Positions 23,985-34,848 of a DNA stretch of 64,000 nt are shown piece after piece. The notes below the pieces were generated by a model that was not told the DNA's origin, did no database searches, and saw nothing but the letters and a program-made list of their open reading frames with translations. A program made the position numbers and the translations under genes. The stretch covers positions 20,888,241-20,952,240 of the forward strand of contig CM044959.1 of NCBI GenBank assembly GCA_024516035.1. The letters run 5' to 3'. This DNA is from Bactericera cockerelli (Eukaryota > Arthropoda > Insecta > Hemiptera > Triozidae). Every line of letters starts with the position of its first letter. Positions within the stretch are counted from its first letter, which is position 1.

Positions 23985-24080
23985 AAAAATCTACCTAGCC
24001 GGGATTCGAACCCAGGTCACCTTTCAAACTTTGTAATTTACCTACACCAGTCGACGACCACCACAGAGACTGCTCAATAC
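23985..24080 (-). repeat. tRNA-headed SINE, family 5, copy A
   Basis: On the minus strand, GGTGACCTGGGTTCGAATCC carries a clear B-box preceded by a degenerate A-box (GTGGTCGTCGACTGG). The tail contains GGATGTCCGG and CTCGTGAGAAT, similar to the copy at 62935. The same insertion is present at the equivalent place in copy B (27897), so it predates the duplication. Confidence 0.75.
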
Positions 24081-24416
24081 ATAATATTTTATTATATTTA
24101 TCATTTGATCGGCAAATCAATATTTTTGCTTCTAACTGGCCAATATTTTATACACTGCTCATAATAATAATAATATAGATCTAGTTTACCTCTTGATGTA
24201 GAAACCTTTTAATGAATTTATACAACGTTATTATTCCCACTCTAATAAAGCGGTCTGTTGGCAGCTTGGATGAAGCAAAGACGATTGGTTCTACTCATAT
24301 TTTAGGCAGGTCGTACACTGAAGAAACGCGTTTCGTGAAACGTATTTCATGCAACGGATTTCACGAAACGCATTTCACTAGACCGCGCACATTGGTGAAA
24401 CTTTCGTTCTTCATGT

Positions 24417-24457
24417 CATCCGATGAAGATGATATTGTCTACCTACATGATAAATAA
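24417..24457 (+). pseudogene. Short acidic N-terminus-like ORF in the Harbinger element
   Basis: An ATG near the left end opens MSSDEDDIVYLHDK and then stops. A start followed by acidic residues is common at the N-terminus of Harbinger-family proteins, so this may be the remains of the transposase first exon after internal deletion. This is inference only; 14 codons are too few for a firm call. Confidence 0.25.
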
Positions 24458-24487
24458 ATAAATAAGAAACCTTTGAAAAATACTAAC

Positions 24488-24835
24488 CTGTACTGTTCAC
24501 TTCTTGTGCCACCATCTCCCATTTACTTTGGACAATGTCCCTGTTAGAATATTCTTTCAACTTCTAATTTTTAAATTATTTAATATATATATTTTTTCTT
24601 TTACAAATAAAATATTTCCTCCAACTTCGCCCCACTTGGAATGGTACCCAAGACACATGCACTATTTCCTCTCTGTATGGCGAGTGAAATTTTTTGTATT
24701 AGGAAGTTCTTCATTCGACTGTCTCCTGTTTCTTTTTTTAACAATTGTCCAACTTTGTCAATGAACTTTACAGTCTCATTTATATAGGCAGGGATACTTT
24801 TCTACAGCTTCTACCAGATTCACTTGAAAGTCCAT
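24488..24835 (-). pseudogene. Broken MADF (Myb/SANT-like) gene inside the Harbinger element
   Basis: From an ATG at 24835 the minus strand reads MDFQVNLVEAVEKYPCLYK and a stop (24776). At 24563-24488 it resumes, after an ATTAG acceptor-like site, with KLKEYSNRDIVQSKWEMVAQ EVNST and a GTTAGT donor. The two pieces join smoothly as a MADF domain first half, with its early acidic/hydrophobic helix, YPCLY block and later W of the Trp repeat. PIF/Harbinger transposons usually carry a second ORF for a Myb/SANT/MADF DNA-binding protein, so the location fits. No usable donor follows YPCLY, so as it stands the gene is interrupted. Confidence 0.6.
24601..24801 (-). pseudogene. Second coding fossil: 66-codon C-terminal-like ORF
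   Basis: Between the two MADF pieces, in another frame, an ORF runs 66 codons to a stop. It includes INETVKFIDKVGQLLKK, a basic KNFLIQKISLAIQRGN block and the C-terminus AKLEEIFYL. Composition is protein-like (amphipathic helices, no low complexity), unlike other short frames in the window. I do not recognise the family. It probably represents the C-terminus of another element-encoded protein brought next to the MADF start by rearrangement, or lies in a former intron. Confidence 0.4.
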
Positions 24836-26473
24836 TTTTTTTGTGAGTAGAAAAAAAACAATAAAATAATAATAACCTCTACGGTCTATTAAATACTAAT
24901 TAATTAATTATCACCGAGAGATCACACGAAACCACATAAATATTTGGGTTTCAACGAAACGCGTTTCATGCATTTCTAGAAACTGTAGTTTCTTGTAACT
25001 CAGTGTACGCGCCTCTGTGTATTTCAATCTATCGGTTTCGTGAAATCTAAATTTCACGTTTCAATAAATGCGTTTCGTGAAACGCGTTTCTTCAGTGTAC
25101 GACCTGCCTTAAGTTCTATGTGAGGCGCAGATTTTTTTGTTACTCTCATTAATCTAAATTCAGTTTTTTCTTTTTGTGTCTCACACTGTCGTTGATTTTT
25201 CTAAAATTTTATTTACATCATATTATAATTTTCCGTAATTAGACCTTTAGAAAGAACCTTCAGTCATGCACGTGGGATAACTAGGCGTGGCTCCAGGGTT
25301 CATTATAGATATTCCTTTAGAGGACTTTAAATACTTTTCTACTTGTTTCAACCATCTGAAATTAAGTGATCTCATTCCCTTTGACTAGACCTTTCTAAAA
25401 ACACCAGAAATACATCTCTAGGATAACAATAGACGGCTCTGGGCTCCATAATAAGTATTCCTTTCAAAGGCTATAACTCAAGTTCGGTCCAGTGTAATAC
25501 TTTAGTTATATTTATATTTTTTTCTATGGTAAGACCTTTCGAAAAATACCACAATCGCAGCTCCAAGATAACCAGGGGCGGCTCTGTGCAACTTTCCGTT
25601 TTTATTTTAGAAGGCTATATCTCCTATCCTATAAAAAATAAATACTTGAAACTATAAAAGGTATGCATAAATAAAAATTCCCTATTCAAAAACGTAGCTC
25701 ACGTCTTTCCACGATAAGCACACGTTGCTGTACCCTTGACAGAAAATTGGTCTGAAAAAAAAAAAAAAAACCCGTATGAAAAATTTCATGAAATTCAAGA
25801 TTTTCGGCGTGGCTAGAAAACGACTTTAACTGTACGTAGGAACCTCGCGCTTTCGTGAAACACAATCTATTTTCGCGTCTCATGACGAATTTGAAATAAA
25901 AATTGATAAAAGTTTGCGGGAAGTGTGTGAAAACAATAAAACAAAATACATATAAACTCTGTTTCGTGTTAATATAGGCCGGTAGGCTGGCGCTGCTTGA
26001 CGAGCGCTCGCCTACCGGCGAGCTTGATATTCAACGTTTATTATTATTACTTGGAAACTTAAACATTAAAATTTTGCAGAGAGAGAGAGAGCGAGGTCAT
26101 CTCGAAAAATACATACTGGCCAAGATTTGACTACTAAGCTAAGGATTCGAAGGTACCTACCCGCCAAAGAAAATGAAAAGGCCACCAGGTGCCAGCCAGT
26201 GGACCGGTTGAAGGAATAAAATCAATAAATTTGGTATCTGCTCATCAAGATCTTTCATTTGATACCACTTAAGATTAGTATTATCCTTCAATTCCCGATT
26301 TGGGCTCCCGAAACCCGAGGCCGCCCAAATGGGCCGGCCGCTTATAATTTAGAATAATTTTTTGGTCCGGGCTCATCTCCATTATATCTTGATCACTTTA
26401 GACACCTCACTTAATCTTCAGTGCCAAGTTAAAGACACGAAGTCGGGTCTCAAAGGATCCGTATGAAAAAAAA

Positions 26474-27213
26474 AAACAGAAAAAAAAACACTGCCAATTA
26501 TGGACACAATACTTCCTCCGTGATTGTTTCACATTGTGTACACGTGCGAATTTTGAGTTTTTATACTAAATTACTTGTATCTCCAAAACGGCTGAACCGA
26601 TTTTCTTCAAATTTGCTTTATATGGTAGAAAACCGTTTTTTCTACATTCTAGATTCTACAAAAAATTCTGTATCGGCAAGTCGTGGTTCTTATTTTTTGA
26701 CTTTATTGTCCGAAATTTCGGATTTTCTTAAATATCAGAGTCAAATTATAATTAATTAAAAAGAAAATATGAAAAACCCGTGTAGAACATTAATATGCAT
26801 ATACATACAAAATTTCATCAAAATCGGGTGTACCGTTCACGAGATATAAGCATTTAAGTAAAAAGTTAGTGGTCAGGCGCATGGTCTCTTTCACCCAGAG
26901 CCGCTAGTACGAATTCGATGAATTTAAAATGGGACCATCTACAGAATGTCTCCTAGATGTTTACAAAATTTCATCAAAATCGGTCGAGTAGTTTCCGAGA
27001 TTTGCGCGTTACAAGGAATCGTTTTAACAGACAGACAGACAGACAGACCGACAGACCGACAGACCGACAGACGGACACAAAACCAAATTTGCTCAGGAGG
27101 TTATGAAACGTCCAGAAATATGAAAAAAATTGAAATCGGAGCAAAAAAATATTTTTTTTTACAAAAACGAACACAATACTTCCGATTTCTAATATTAGAA
27201 ATTTCTCGGAAGT
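26474..27213 (+). mobile_element. Interspersed repeat family X, copy 1
   Basis: Starts CACTGCCAATTATGGACACA and ends with the palindrome ACTTCCGA...TCGGAAGT (27178-27213). It contains AATTTCATCAAAATCGG blocks and a (GACA)n run at 27029-27076. A second long copy lies at 46390-47077, a 5' partial copy at 29133, and 3'-only copies at 1417 and 38161. No ORF. Class unknown: copies that keep only the right end suggest a retroposed or 3'-anchored element. Confidence 0.75.
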
Positions 27214-27526
27214 AAAACAAAATTATGAATCTTTTCATGTCTTTCACGATTGTTGGGGGGTCTCGAAAATAGGGTTCCGGTTGGCCTAGGAAGTCAAACA
27301 AAAAGTCAAATCAATTTATTTTTCAACGTAGAGTCCATTTCTGCAATAAAAATCGCAACTTTTGAAATTCATGTTGCACTTTTCGCTGGCTGAAAGTACA
27401 TGAAATGCATGGGAACTATGTTTTCCGTAACCTTACACTTTGCCGGGCTGTCTCTTTATTTGTATAGGCGTTCTTCACACCTCGGCCGAGGTGTTTGATG
27501 TTCCGAAAGTGCCTCTTACTATGGTT

Positions 27527-29133
27527 CTAAGAAATGTTGACCCATATATATGCCTAACTTCGAGTTGCTAAACATGGTGTCATTTCAGCATAATCAGTAG
27601 ATATAAACAGAAGAAGTGAGAAATTATACTAGATATACAATTAATAATTATAAATTAATAAGCAAGCATTATATTCATGGAATATACCCTGAAAATTTCA
27701 GCTCGATTGGACAAAACATGCAACTCATATCATGTTACAAACATAGGTAGATGGATAATTAGATTGTGACAAATCAATGTTGATCGAGAACCATACTTAC
27801 TTCGTTCGAAATTAAACGGTCATAGGAGGTTGACTCAAACTAGCAACTACTGTTTTTTTTCTCACGAGAAAACTGGACATCCAAAGTACAGAGTAAAAAA
27901 AAATTCTACCTAGCCGGGATTCGAACCCAGGCCACCTTGCAAACTTTGTGTTTTACCTCCACCAGTCGACGACCACAGAGACTGCTCAATACATAATATT
28001 TTATTATAATTTATCATTGTTTTGATCTACATGAATATTTTTCTTCTTACTGGCCAATATTTTATACACTTCTAATAATATAGACCTAGTTTACCTCTTG
28101 ATGTAGAAATCTTTGATTGAAGTTATACAACGTTATTGTTCCCACTCTGATAAAACGGTCTGCTGGCAGCTTGAATGAAGCAATGACGATTATATCCTAC
28201 CCGTATTTTAAGTTACATATATGTGAGGCGAAGGTTTTTTGTTACTCTCATAAATCTAAATTCAGTTTTTTCTTTTTATGTCTCACACTGTCGCTGATTT
28301 TTCTAAAATTTTATTTACATCGTAGTATAATTCTGCGTAATTAGACCTTTAGAAAGAACCTTCAGTCATCAACTTGGGATAACTAGGCGTGGCTCCAGGG
28401 TTCATTATAGATATTCCTTTAGAGGGCTTTAAAGACTTTTCTACTTGTTTCAACCATCTGAAATTAAGTAATCTCATTCCCTTTGACTAGACCCTTCTAA
28501 AAACACCAGAAATACATCTCTAGGATAACAATAGACGGCTCTGGGCTCCAAAATAAGTATTCCTTTCAAAGGCTATAACTCAAGTTTGGTCCAGTGTAAT
28601 AATTTGGTTATATTTTTATATTTTTTCCTATGATAAGGCCTTTTGAAAAATACCAGAATCGCAGCTCCAAGATAACCAGGGGCGGCTCTGTGCAACTTTC
28701 CGCTTTTATTTTAGAAGGCTATATCTGCTATCCTATAAAAAATAAATACTTGAAACTATAAAAGGTATGCAGAGATAAAAATTCCCTATTCAAAAACGTA
28801 GCTCACGTCTTTCCACGACAAACACACATTGCTGTACGCTTGACAGAAAATTGGTCTGAAAAAAAAAAAACCTGTATGAATATTTTCATGAAATTTAAGA
28901 TTTTCGGCGTGGCCAGAAAACGACTTTAACTGATCGTAGGAACCTCGCGCTTTCGTGAAACACAATCTATTTTCGCGTCTAATTACGAATTTGAAATAAA
29001 AATCGATAAAAGTTAGCGGGAGGTGTGCGAAAACAATAAAACAAAATACATATAAACTCTGTTTCGTGTTAATATAGGCCGGTTGGCTGGCGCTACTTGA
29101 CGAGCGCTCGCCTACCGGCGAGCTTGAAAATAC
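27527..29133. repeat. Duplicated segment, copy B
   Basis: Direct repeat of copy A, lacking the Harbinger insertion and the small extra piece after GAGTTGCTAAACAT. It ends at the same GC-rich hairpin, then joins directly to a family X repeat. It shows scattered substitutions and indels relative to copy A. Confidence 0.9.
27897..27990 (-). repeat. tRNA-headed SINE, family 5, copy B
   Basis: The same SINE insertion as at 23985 with a few substitutions, carried along by the segmental duplication. The B-box GGTTCGAATCC is intact. Confidence 0.7.
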
Positions 29134-29540
29134 ACTGCCAATTATGGACACAATACTTCCTCGTGATTGTTTCACATTATATACACGTGCCAATTTTGAG
29201 ATTTTATACTAAATCACTTGTATCTCAAAACCAGTTAACCGATTTTCTTCAATTTTTTTTTAAAATGGTACAGTACAATTTACTCTAGATTCTACAAAAA
29301 TTCTGTATCGCCAAGTCGAAGACCTCATTTTTTCACTTTTTCGTAAATTTTTTTGGATTTTCTAAAATATCAGATCTAAACCATAACTAATTAAAAAATA
29401 ATTGGCTATGGCCTATGTAAAACAATAATATGCATATTTATACAAAATTTCATCAAAATCGGGTGTACTGTTCACGAGATATGAGCGTTTAAGTAAAAAG
29501 TTAGTGGTCAGACGCACCCAGAACCGCTAGTGCGAAATTG
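29133..29540 (+). repeat. Family X, partial copy
   Basis: Matches the left half of the family X element (CACTGCCAATTATGGACACA to GTTAGTGGTCAG) but lacks the GACA run and terminal palindrome. It directly abuts duplicated segment B. Confidence 0.7.
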
Positions 29541-30138
29541 ATGAATTAACAAGTAATATAGAGAGTTATTTCAAAGAGGAAATTTTTCCTCTTCCTTCTT
29601 CCAGTTTGGTTAACCAAAATGGAAGTAGAAAATTCTTCCTTTTGAGTTCTTTTATAGATTAAGTCCATTGTTTATCTTTAAAAGTACCGAAACGCATTTT
29701 TCTTTCACGAATGTGGTGAAGTTGACCTTGGACTAAAATGGAAATATTTGGAAATATCGAACCTGAAAATTTTGTTTTACCCCTCAATTCTACTCGTAAT
29801 CATACTGACTTGATACTAAAGTTGGACTCTTTTAAATGCTAAACTATAAACCTACCCCCACCAAGCGATGAAGGTAATTTCTCATGGAATTTTATCATAT
29901 TTTTTTAAAACATTCAGTTGCAATTTTACATGGTAACAGTTTGGTCTCTATGTTTTTACGGGGATTAAATGGTTTCAGAACGGTGAGCCTCTCAGTCGTT
30001 ACTCATGCCTCTATCCCCTCCCTTCTCACGCTTCTTTCCGATCTCCCTCCATTTCTTCTCCTTTCTACCCCCCTACCCCCCCCCCTATTCCTGGGTTATT
30101 ATTATTTTTATTTTTTTCATGAGTGGTAATAGTAAAAT
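29541..30138. other. Non-genic DNA
   Basis: C/T-rich patch with CCCC runs near 30067. No coding or repeat signal. Confidence 0.4.
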
Positions 30139-30555
30139 TCAAATTTCTAAACGATCTCTTGAGTTCAAGAATTGAAGGACAGCAAGATAAGCTATGGACA
30201 GCTCAAGAGCCAATCCTGCCAATTTTTGACCGGATTTTCTGTACAGTGTAGATCCCATGATACCACAAATGGCTATTGATTCCATATCCAACAAGCAGAA
30301 ATCTAACGTTTTAATTTCATCCAAAGTTTCAAATGATTAACTTTCTCTATGTTTTTTTTTTCCTTTTTGCATAAAAATAACGCTCTCTTGCGGAAAATTT
30401 ACACACCCAATGAAAATGTTTTCCACTGACTCAATTTTCTCTCCAAACACACAGTGAACGTTGCAAAAGTTTCGTGAACCAACAGGAAGATTCGCTTTCT
30501 CCAGGCTATCTCTGAGAACATTGCTACTTGTCACCTCTGGCGTTATAGTGTAGCA
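30139..30555 (-). pseudogene. Decayed ORF resembling a LINE reverse-transcriptase C-terminus
   Basis: One minus-strand frame stays open for about 138 codons with a single internal stop (at 30337, after an A-rich run encoding KGKKKHRES). The upstream part has CNVHCVFGEKIESVENIFIG C, the spacing of the zinc-binding zf-RVT segment found C-terminal of many non-LTR reverse transcriptases (Cys/Cys, then a Glu-Asn/His-Ile-Phe block and a further Cys). The part after the stop (ICGIMGSTLYRKSG and onward) is protein-like but not recognised. It could instead be a degraded host exon. Confidence 0.35.
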
Positions 30556-31898
30556 TTATTCTGATAAATGGCTCAAACCAGTAACCTAAAATCGACCATC
30601 TTTGTTAGTTTTAACATAGAAGAAATCACAACTATAACAAACAATTTTTTCTTCTTACATACGAGTACTTTTGAAGCTATGATAATGGTAGCCATACTGG
30701 ATAGTGGATAGTCTGTTGGGGAACAGATTTATTACACATCAGATAAAAATTATGAAGGCTCCATTTTCTTACTTTCTCCATGGAAATAACACTCCACATG
30801 TAAGGTCCTACCATCTAGCGGCCAACTCTTCCACCAACAAACAGCTGTGCGAAAAATCAATAGACGCCATATCATATGGTTCTTCAAGCCACGTGTTCAC
30901 GCTTCAAAAATAACCGTCGAAAGAGCTTTCAAATTCCAAAATGGCACGTACGGAAGTCTTCTGTCAAACCTTTTTTTTTATATTTTTATAATAGGTACTT
31001 TGAAGTTGGTTAACATGTTTGAATGATGAGCAGGACATGAAATAATATTGTATACCACATAAATATTTAAAAATATAATTTAGGTCTTGTGCATTAGCAA
31101 TTTTTATTATAGTATTCTGGCAATGGTTTTAAATTGAAATGAACGCACAATTACCTTATTGGGAAAATCCCCGCTCATCATGCTAAAGATTCCTGGGTCG
31201 AATACCAGAGACGGTAATATATTTTTAGTCGTAATTTTGCGGATAAAACTCTAAAGGTGATGCAGCCCCAAAAGAAAAGTCGACTAAAATCTAGCAACAT
31301 CAGTAATTACCGATAATGCCGATGACTAAAGAATAAATTACTCTTTTTAATAATTTATTTTCTAGTAAAACTTAGAAAATTATACTTCGCGCTTCTGGTG
31401 TTGTTATTTCAGCGTTTGAGTTACACTGCCATATAAATAGCTAACTTTAAATTTATTTAGATATAATTTTTTACTGTGACATTCAACAAAGGTGAACTTT
31501 GGTATCAGTTTATAAAAGTGATGGAGATTTATTATAGTAAAGCTGCGCTGCCCAAAAATTTGTGAACAGGGCTTAAGCTTCAACAAAAATAAGTATTTAT
31601 TGTACTTGCGCTAAAAACATTAAATGAAGACAGAAAATTAATAAAACATTATTTTGAAATTTTCAGTAACTCAAACAACAGATAGGTAAATGTGAATAAA
31701 GATTTCGATGATTAAGTATACATAAAACTATACCTAATATAAAATTCATAATAAACGCTTAAGAAAAAGACTATAAGACAAATTAAGAAATGGGGGAAAA
31801 GATAGAAACAAAGAGAGTATCATTAAAATGAAAACCAGACTAATCCATCCTTAATGAGTACAAAAAAAAGCGATAGAGATACAAATAGAAAGAAAAAT

Positions 31899-31900
<2 letters not shown>
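30556..31900. other. Non-genic AT-rich DNA
   Basis: An open frame at 30704-30913 (plus) is not recognised and lacks support. A B-box-like GGGTCGAATACCAGA near 31193 hints at a degraded tRNA-derived SINE. Confidence 0.35.

Positions 31901-31902
<2 letters not shown>

Positions 31903-31947
<45 letters not shown>
31903..31947. repeat. Pure (AG)n microsatellite
   Basis: Uninterrupted AG dinucleotides over 45 bp, the purest dinucleotide run in the window. Confidence 0.95.
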
Positions 31948-31949
<2 letters not shown>

Positions 31950-31950
<1 letters not shown>

Positions 31951-32985
31951 GATGTAGATAAATATAAAGATATAATAGGGGAATAACGAAGAATTTAGGG
32001 AGTCAAAAAACATAGAACATGAAAATTTACTAATTCAGGGAGTAAATATCAAGTACTTTCAGAGTTACTCAAACATTACAATGGTAAAGAAATGGAAAAA
32101 AAAGTATTTAATAAAAATATGGCATGGGACTGTTATAGATCCAGAGAGAGAGATTATTCATGGAAATATAGATGGAAGAAAGAAAGAAGAAACATTACAA
32201 TGCAAAGAGCAGGAGAGAGATAGCACATGAGTGAAGGGAACGTGAGTTGCATAGGAAGGAAAAGTACTAACCCAAGAATTAGGACCAAGGGATTAAAATT
32301 TCGACTTCATTCAGTGGACTTCAATAGCTACTTAAGTAACTTCATGCGGTAAATTCATCCTAATAGATATAGAAATATCAGTTCCAAGGGGATTTTAGAT
32401 CTGAGGATTTGGTTAGAGATAATATTGATATTGAAGAAAAAATTGACACCTCTTATAAAAAAATGCTTTTAACAAAGACTCATAGGTATTAGTTATAACT
32501 AATCAATCACCTGGACGGAGGTGTGAAGAACGCCCTATACAAAGAAATACCTCTATCTTATAACATAATCCGATAGTTAAAATCCCGCTTCCTTTAGTGT
32601 TAGGTACATGTACAAATTGCCTCATGGTCTTTTACACTTTCACTTGGAAAATTCGGATACATAACACGCAAAGTTCATGCGAAAAGAACGATATGTATCA
32701 TGTTGTTGTTTTGAAATAGTTGCTCCAACATGGTACACCTCGACACGTTCCTCAACAAACTATAAGCAACATGTCCAATGTGTTGAGAAGATTACAGGAG
32801 GTCATCGGAGTTTCATTTTCAGAAATTTTCACTTGGGATTCAGGAGGTCTTGATAAAAGGAAAAAATGTGCCTACATTTGGTACTGTTTTCTCTTCTAAA
32901 TTTTAAGGCTATTCTACCTAAACAACAAAAAAATGGCAAAAAATTACAACGTTTCCTACTGCATGAATAAAATTGTTACCTCAGT
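31950..32985. other. Non-genic AT-rich DNA
   Basis: Purine-rich near 32140-32260. No gene or repeat recognised. Confidence 0.4.
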
Positions 32986-32989
32986 GTAG

Positions 32990-33239
32990 TTAAACATCTT
33001 TCTGGCTTACCAATTCACGTTCTTTCACTAAAGTACGTTAAGCAATATCCAGCGATGTTGGGACATGGATGTCCGATAATTCAAATTCTCGTGATGCTAA
33101 CAATTTCGGGCCCTACTCAGGATGGGTGAGCTTAATTTGAGTAGCTGGTTTGTGATTTTTTAATGAATGGAAAGTAAAACCCCCGTCGTGATATTACCAT
33201 GCAGTCAAAAGCGACATTAAACCCGAAATTTAAAAAAAA
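32990..33239 (+). repeat. 5S-headed SINE, old diverged copy
   Basis: Keeps parts of the 5S-like internal promoter region (GTTAAGCAATATCCAGCG, ATGGATG) and the shared body (CCTACTCAGGATGGGTGAG, AAAACCCCCGTCGTGATAT, GCGACATTAAACC), ending in an A run. It is 5'-truncated. A further fragment of a 5S-like 5' end (CCAGCGTCGTTGAATACAC) follows at 33262. Confidence 0.75.
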
Positions 33240-33384
33240 ACCTAAAGTCAGCGTCTTATACCAGCGTCGTTGAATACACTAGTCCATCAGGTACTCGATA
33301 AAAATCACTCGGGTAAGTCGCATATAATGTTTTTCTTCGAGTAATTTTCTAGTACACGAGTAGTCGAGTATCATCAGCCTGCTT

Positions 33385-33600
33385 AAAGTAAGCAGGCGGC
33401 CACAACGAGAACCCTAAGCCTACTCCTAGACCTTACACACTCGACCCCAGACGTTGTTACCTAGAGCTCAATGGAGACGATTTTCAGGATTCAGTTGTGG
33501 CCGCTTACATTGAATAACATGGTTAGATTATTTTACGTGGTACTAGCTCTACCCCAGGGTCCACGGTACTATAGGTCTCCGTTGTGTTCGTGCACTTATA
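33385..33600 (+). repeat. Interspersed repeat family Y, copy 1
   Basis: Starts near GGCGGCCACAACGAGAACCC and ends near GGTCTCCGTTGTGTTCGTGC, with an internal GTTGTGGCCGC. The reverse complement of 61205-61402 matches it throughout. The CACAACG-rich ends are weakly inverted, so a DNA transposon derivative is possible. It lies just downstream of the 33620-33819 exon in the sense of that gene. Confidence 0.65.
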
Positions 33601-33619
33601 AATAAAATTGTGGACTCAC

Positions 33620-33819
33620 CTCTCTTCCAGTTTCCAGCTAGACCGGCTGACGTCACTCCAGGCACTCATACTCCGGGACCTGCGTCTTATTGCGTCAATC
33701 ACGCGGCTCGTGCGTCGACTCAGCGTGTTCGTGCCGGGAGGAAAGTTGACGCGAACCACCGGGTTGCCGGCACGCAAGCCGCCGCCTAGTTTCAAATCGC
33801 CGTCGTCAATGATGCTGAT
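33620..33819 (-). CDS. Internal exon of an unrecognised gene (Ser/Arg-rich)
   Basis: A 200-bp GC-rich, CpG-rich island in AT-rich DNA. On the minus strand it follows a pyrimidine-rich acceptor (TTCCTCTCACCAG) and ends at an AG|GTGAGT donor. It opens in phase 0, matching the end of the 37513 exon. It encodes 66 residues plus two bases, starting [20 protein letters not shown] and including [20 protein letters not shown], a basic Ser/Arg block with several possible kinase sites, then [13 protein letters not shown]. No transmembrane segment or known domain is visible. It is probably part of a cytoplasmic or disordered region. The opposite-strand frame at 33608-33826 is its shadow. Confidence 0.7.
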
Positions 33820-34848
33820 CTGGTGAGAGGAATGTGGTGCGTCAGCGGAGGGCGACCAGTGGCGGATCAGATTTTGTGTGATGTTGGTTTTATGTGATTT
33901 TGTGTTCTGTTTGCTCTACTTAATATAAAAAAGATGTACCTGTGCAATACTGTGTAGTTATTCGTGATTTGTGTATTTACTAGTGATTATTATTTGTATT
34001 AATTTGTATATATTATTTGTATTTATTTGCATATATTATTTGTATTTTATCAAATAAAATATATAAGACCTGTTTGACTGCTGGAGTAAAGGGACTTTTC
34101 AGTCTTACCTCGGCAGTATAAACAAGGTATATTCTATTCTATTCAGTACTAGTCAGCTTCTAGATTGTATTTCGTATACTTGATTCATAATGAGTTTTTA
34201 AAACTCATGTTTTCAAACTATTGCTGGAAGTACAATTTGACCTTCTGACAAGAAAACCTGTCTTTTTTTCTTTTTTTTTTCTCTTAAAAAACATTTTGTT
34301 CAATTTGAAAAAAAAAAACTTAAACACATTAATTTTTATCTTCAAACTTAAATTCAAATTCTAATAGAATGATACTCTTATCTAGACAAACAAAATATTC
34401 CACCAAGACAGTACTATTAGTTTCTTTTCCAATCCTGCTTGTTTACTTATTCTGATTAAAAAATTTGAAAACTTAAATACGGAGAGAGCTGTCTCATCAA
34501 TTTCATTATGTCCTCCTGTCTAGAAACCTCAGATGTGTTTCCTCTCTTTTTGCCATTCTCTTTTCCATTATCTCAGAATCTGTTTTTAGATGAGTCTGGA
34601 TTTTCTTTTTCTGAAAGTAAATTTCTAAAATATGTGAGTTGTACCTGGGTATAATTTTGTGCAATCTATACGGAAAGATATTTTCAACATTTACCAGAGT
34701 CTGACGAGGACGAACTTTTGTTTTAAGATTTGTTTTCTTTTACTTTTTTATAAAATAAGGAATCTCATTGGAATATTTTCCAATATGAGAAACAAATGGA
34801 AGAAGGTCTTAACATTCTAATATGAGAAATAGAAGAAGGTCTCATCTT
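33820..34848. other. Probable intron DNA
   Basis: AT-rich, with TATTTGTATTTATTTGCATA-type tandem sequence near 33990-34060. No exon or transposon recognised. Confidence 0.45.

Larger units (their letters stand above)
24305..25108. mobile_element. PIF/Harbinger-type DNA transposon, non-autonomous
   Basis: Inverted ends GGCAGGTCGTACACTGAAGA (left) and its exact complement (right) enclose 804 bp. TTA flanks both ends (24302-24304 and 25109-25111), and the paralogous segment at 28204-28212 has one TTA and no insert, so TTA is a proven target duplication. A 3-bp TWA duplication is the PIF/Harbinger signature. Both ends carry several copies of the palindromic TTTCGTGAAAC motif, likely transposase-binding subterminal repeats. 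The interior holds a MADF coding fossil on the minus strand. Confidence 0.88.
23533..26045. repeat. Duplicated segment, copy A
   Basis: Apart from an 804-bp transposon (24305-25108) and an extra piece of about 60 bp near 23572-23640, this sequence matches 27527-29133 almost continuously over 1.6 kb in the same orientation. Shared landmarks are a minus-strand tRNA-like SINE, GGATAACTAGGCGTGGCTCC, and a GC-rich hairpin at the right end (GGCCGGTAGGC / GCCTACCGGC, 25978-26025). No gene is visible in it. Confidence 0.9.

Noticed and set aside
27029..27076. CRISPR-like short direct repeats (GACA/GACC)
   Set aside because: A simple tetranucleotide microsatellite inside a eukaryotic interspersed repeat; no spacers.
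33608..33826. Plus-strand frame over the GC-rich island
   Set aside because: Splice signals and phase continuity support the minus strand; this is the shadow frame.
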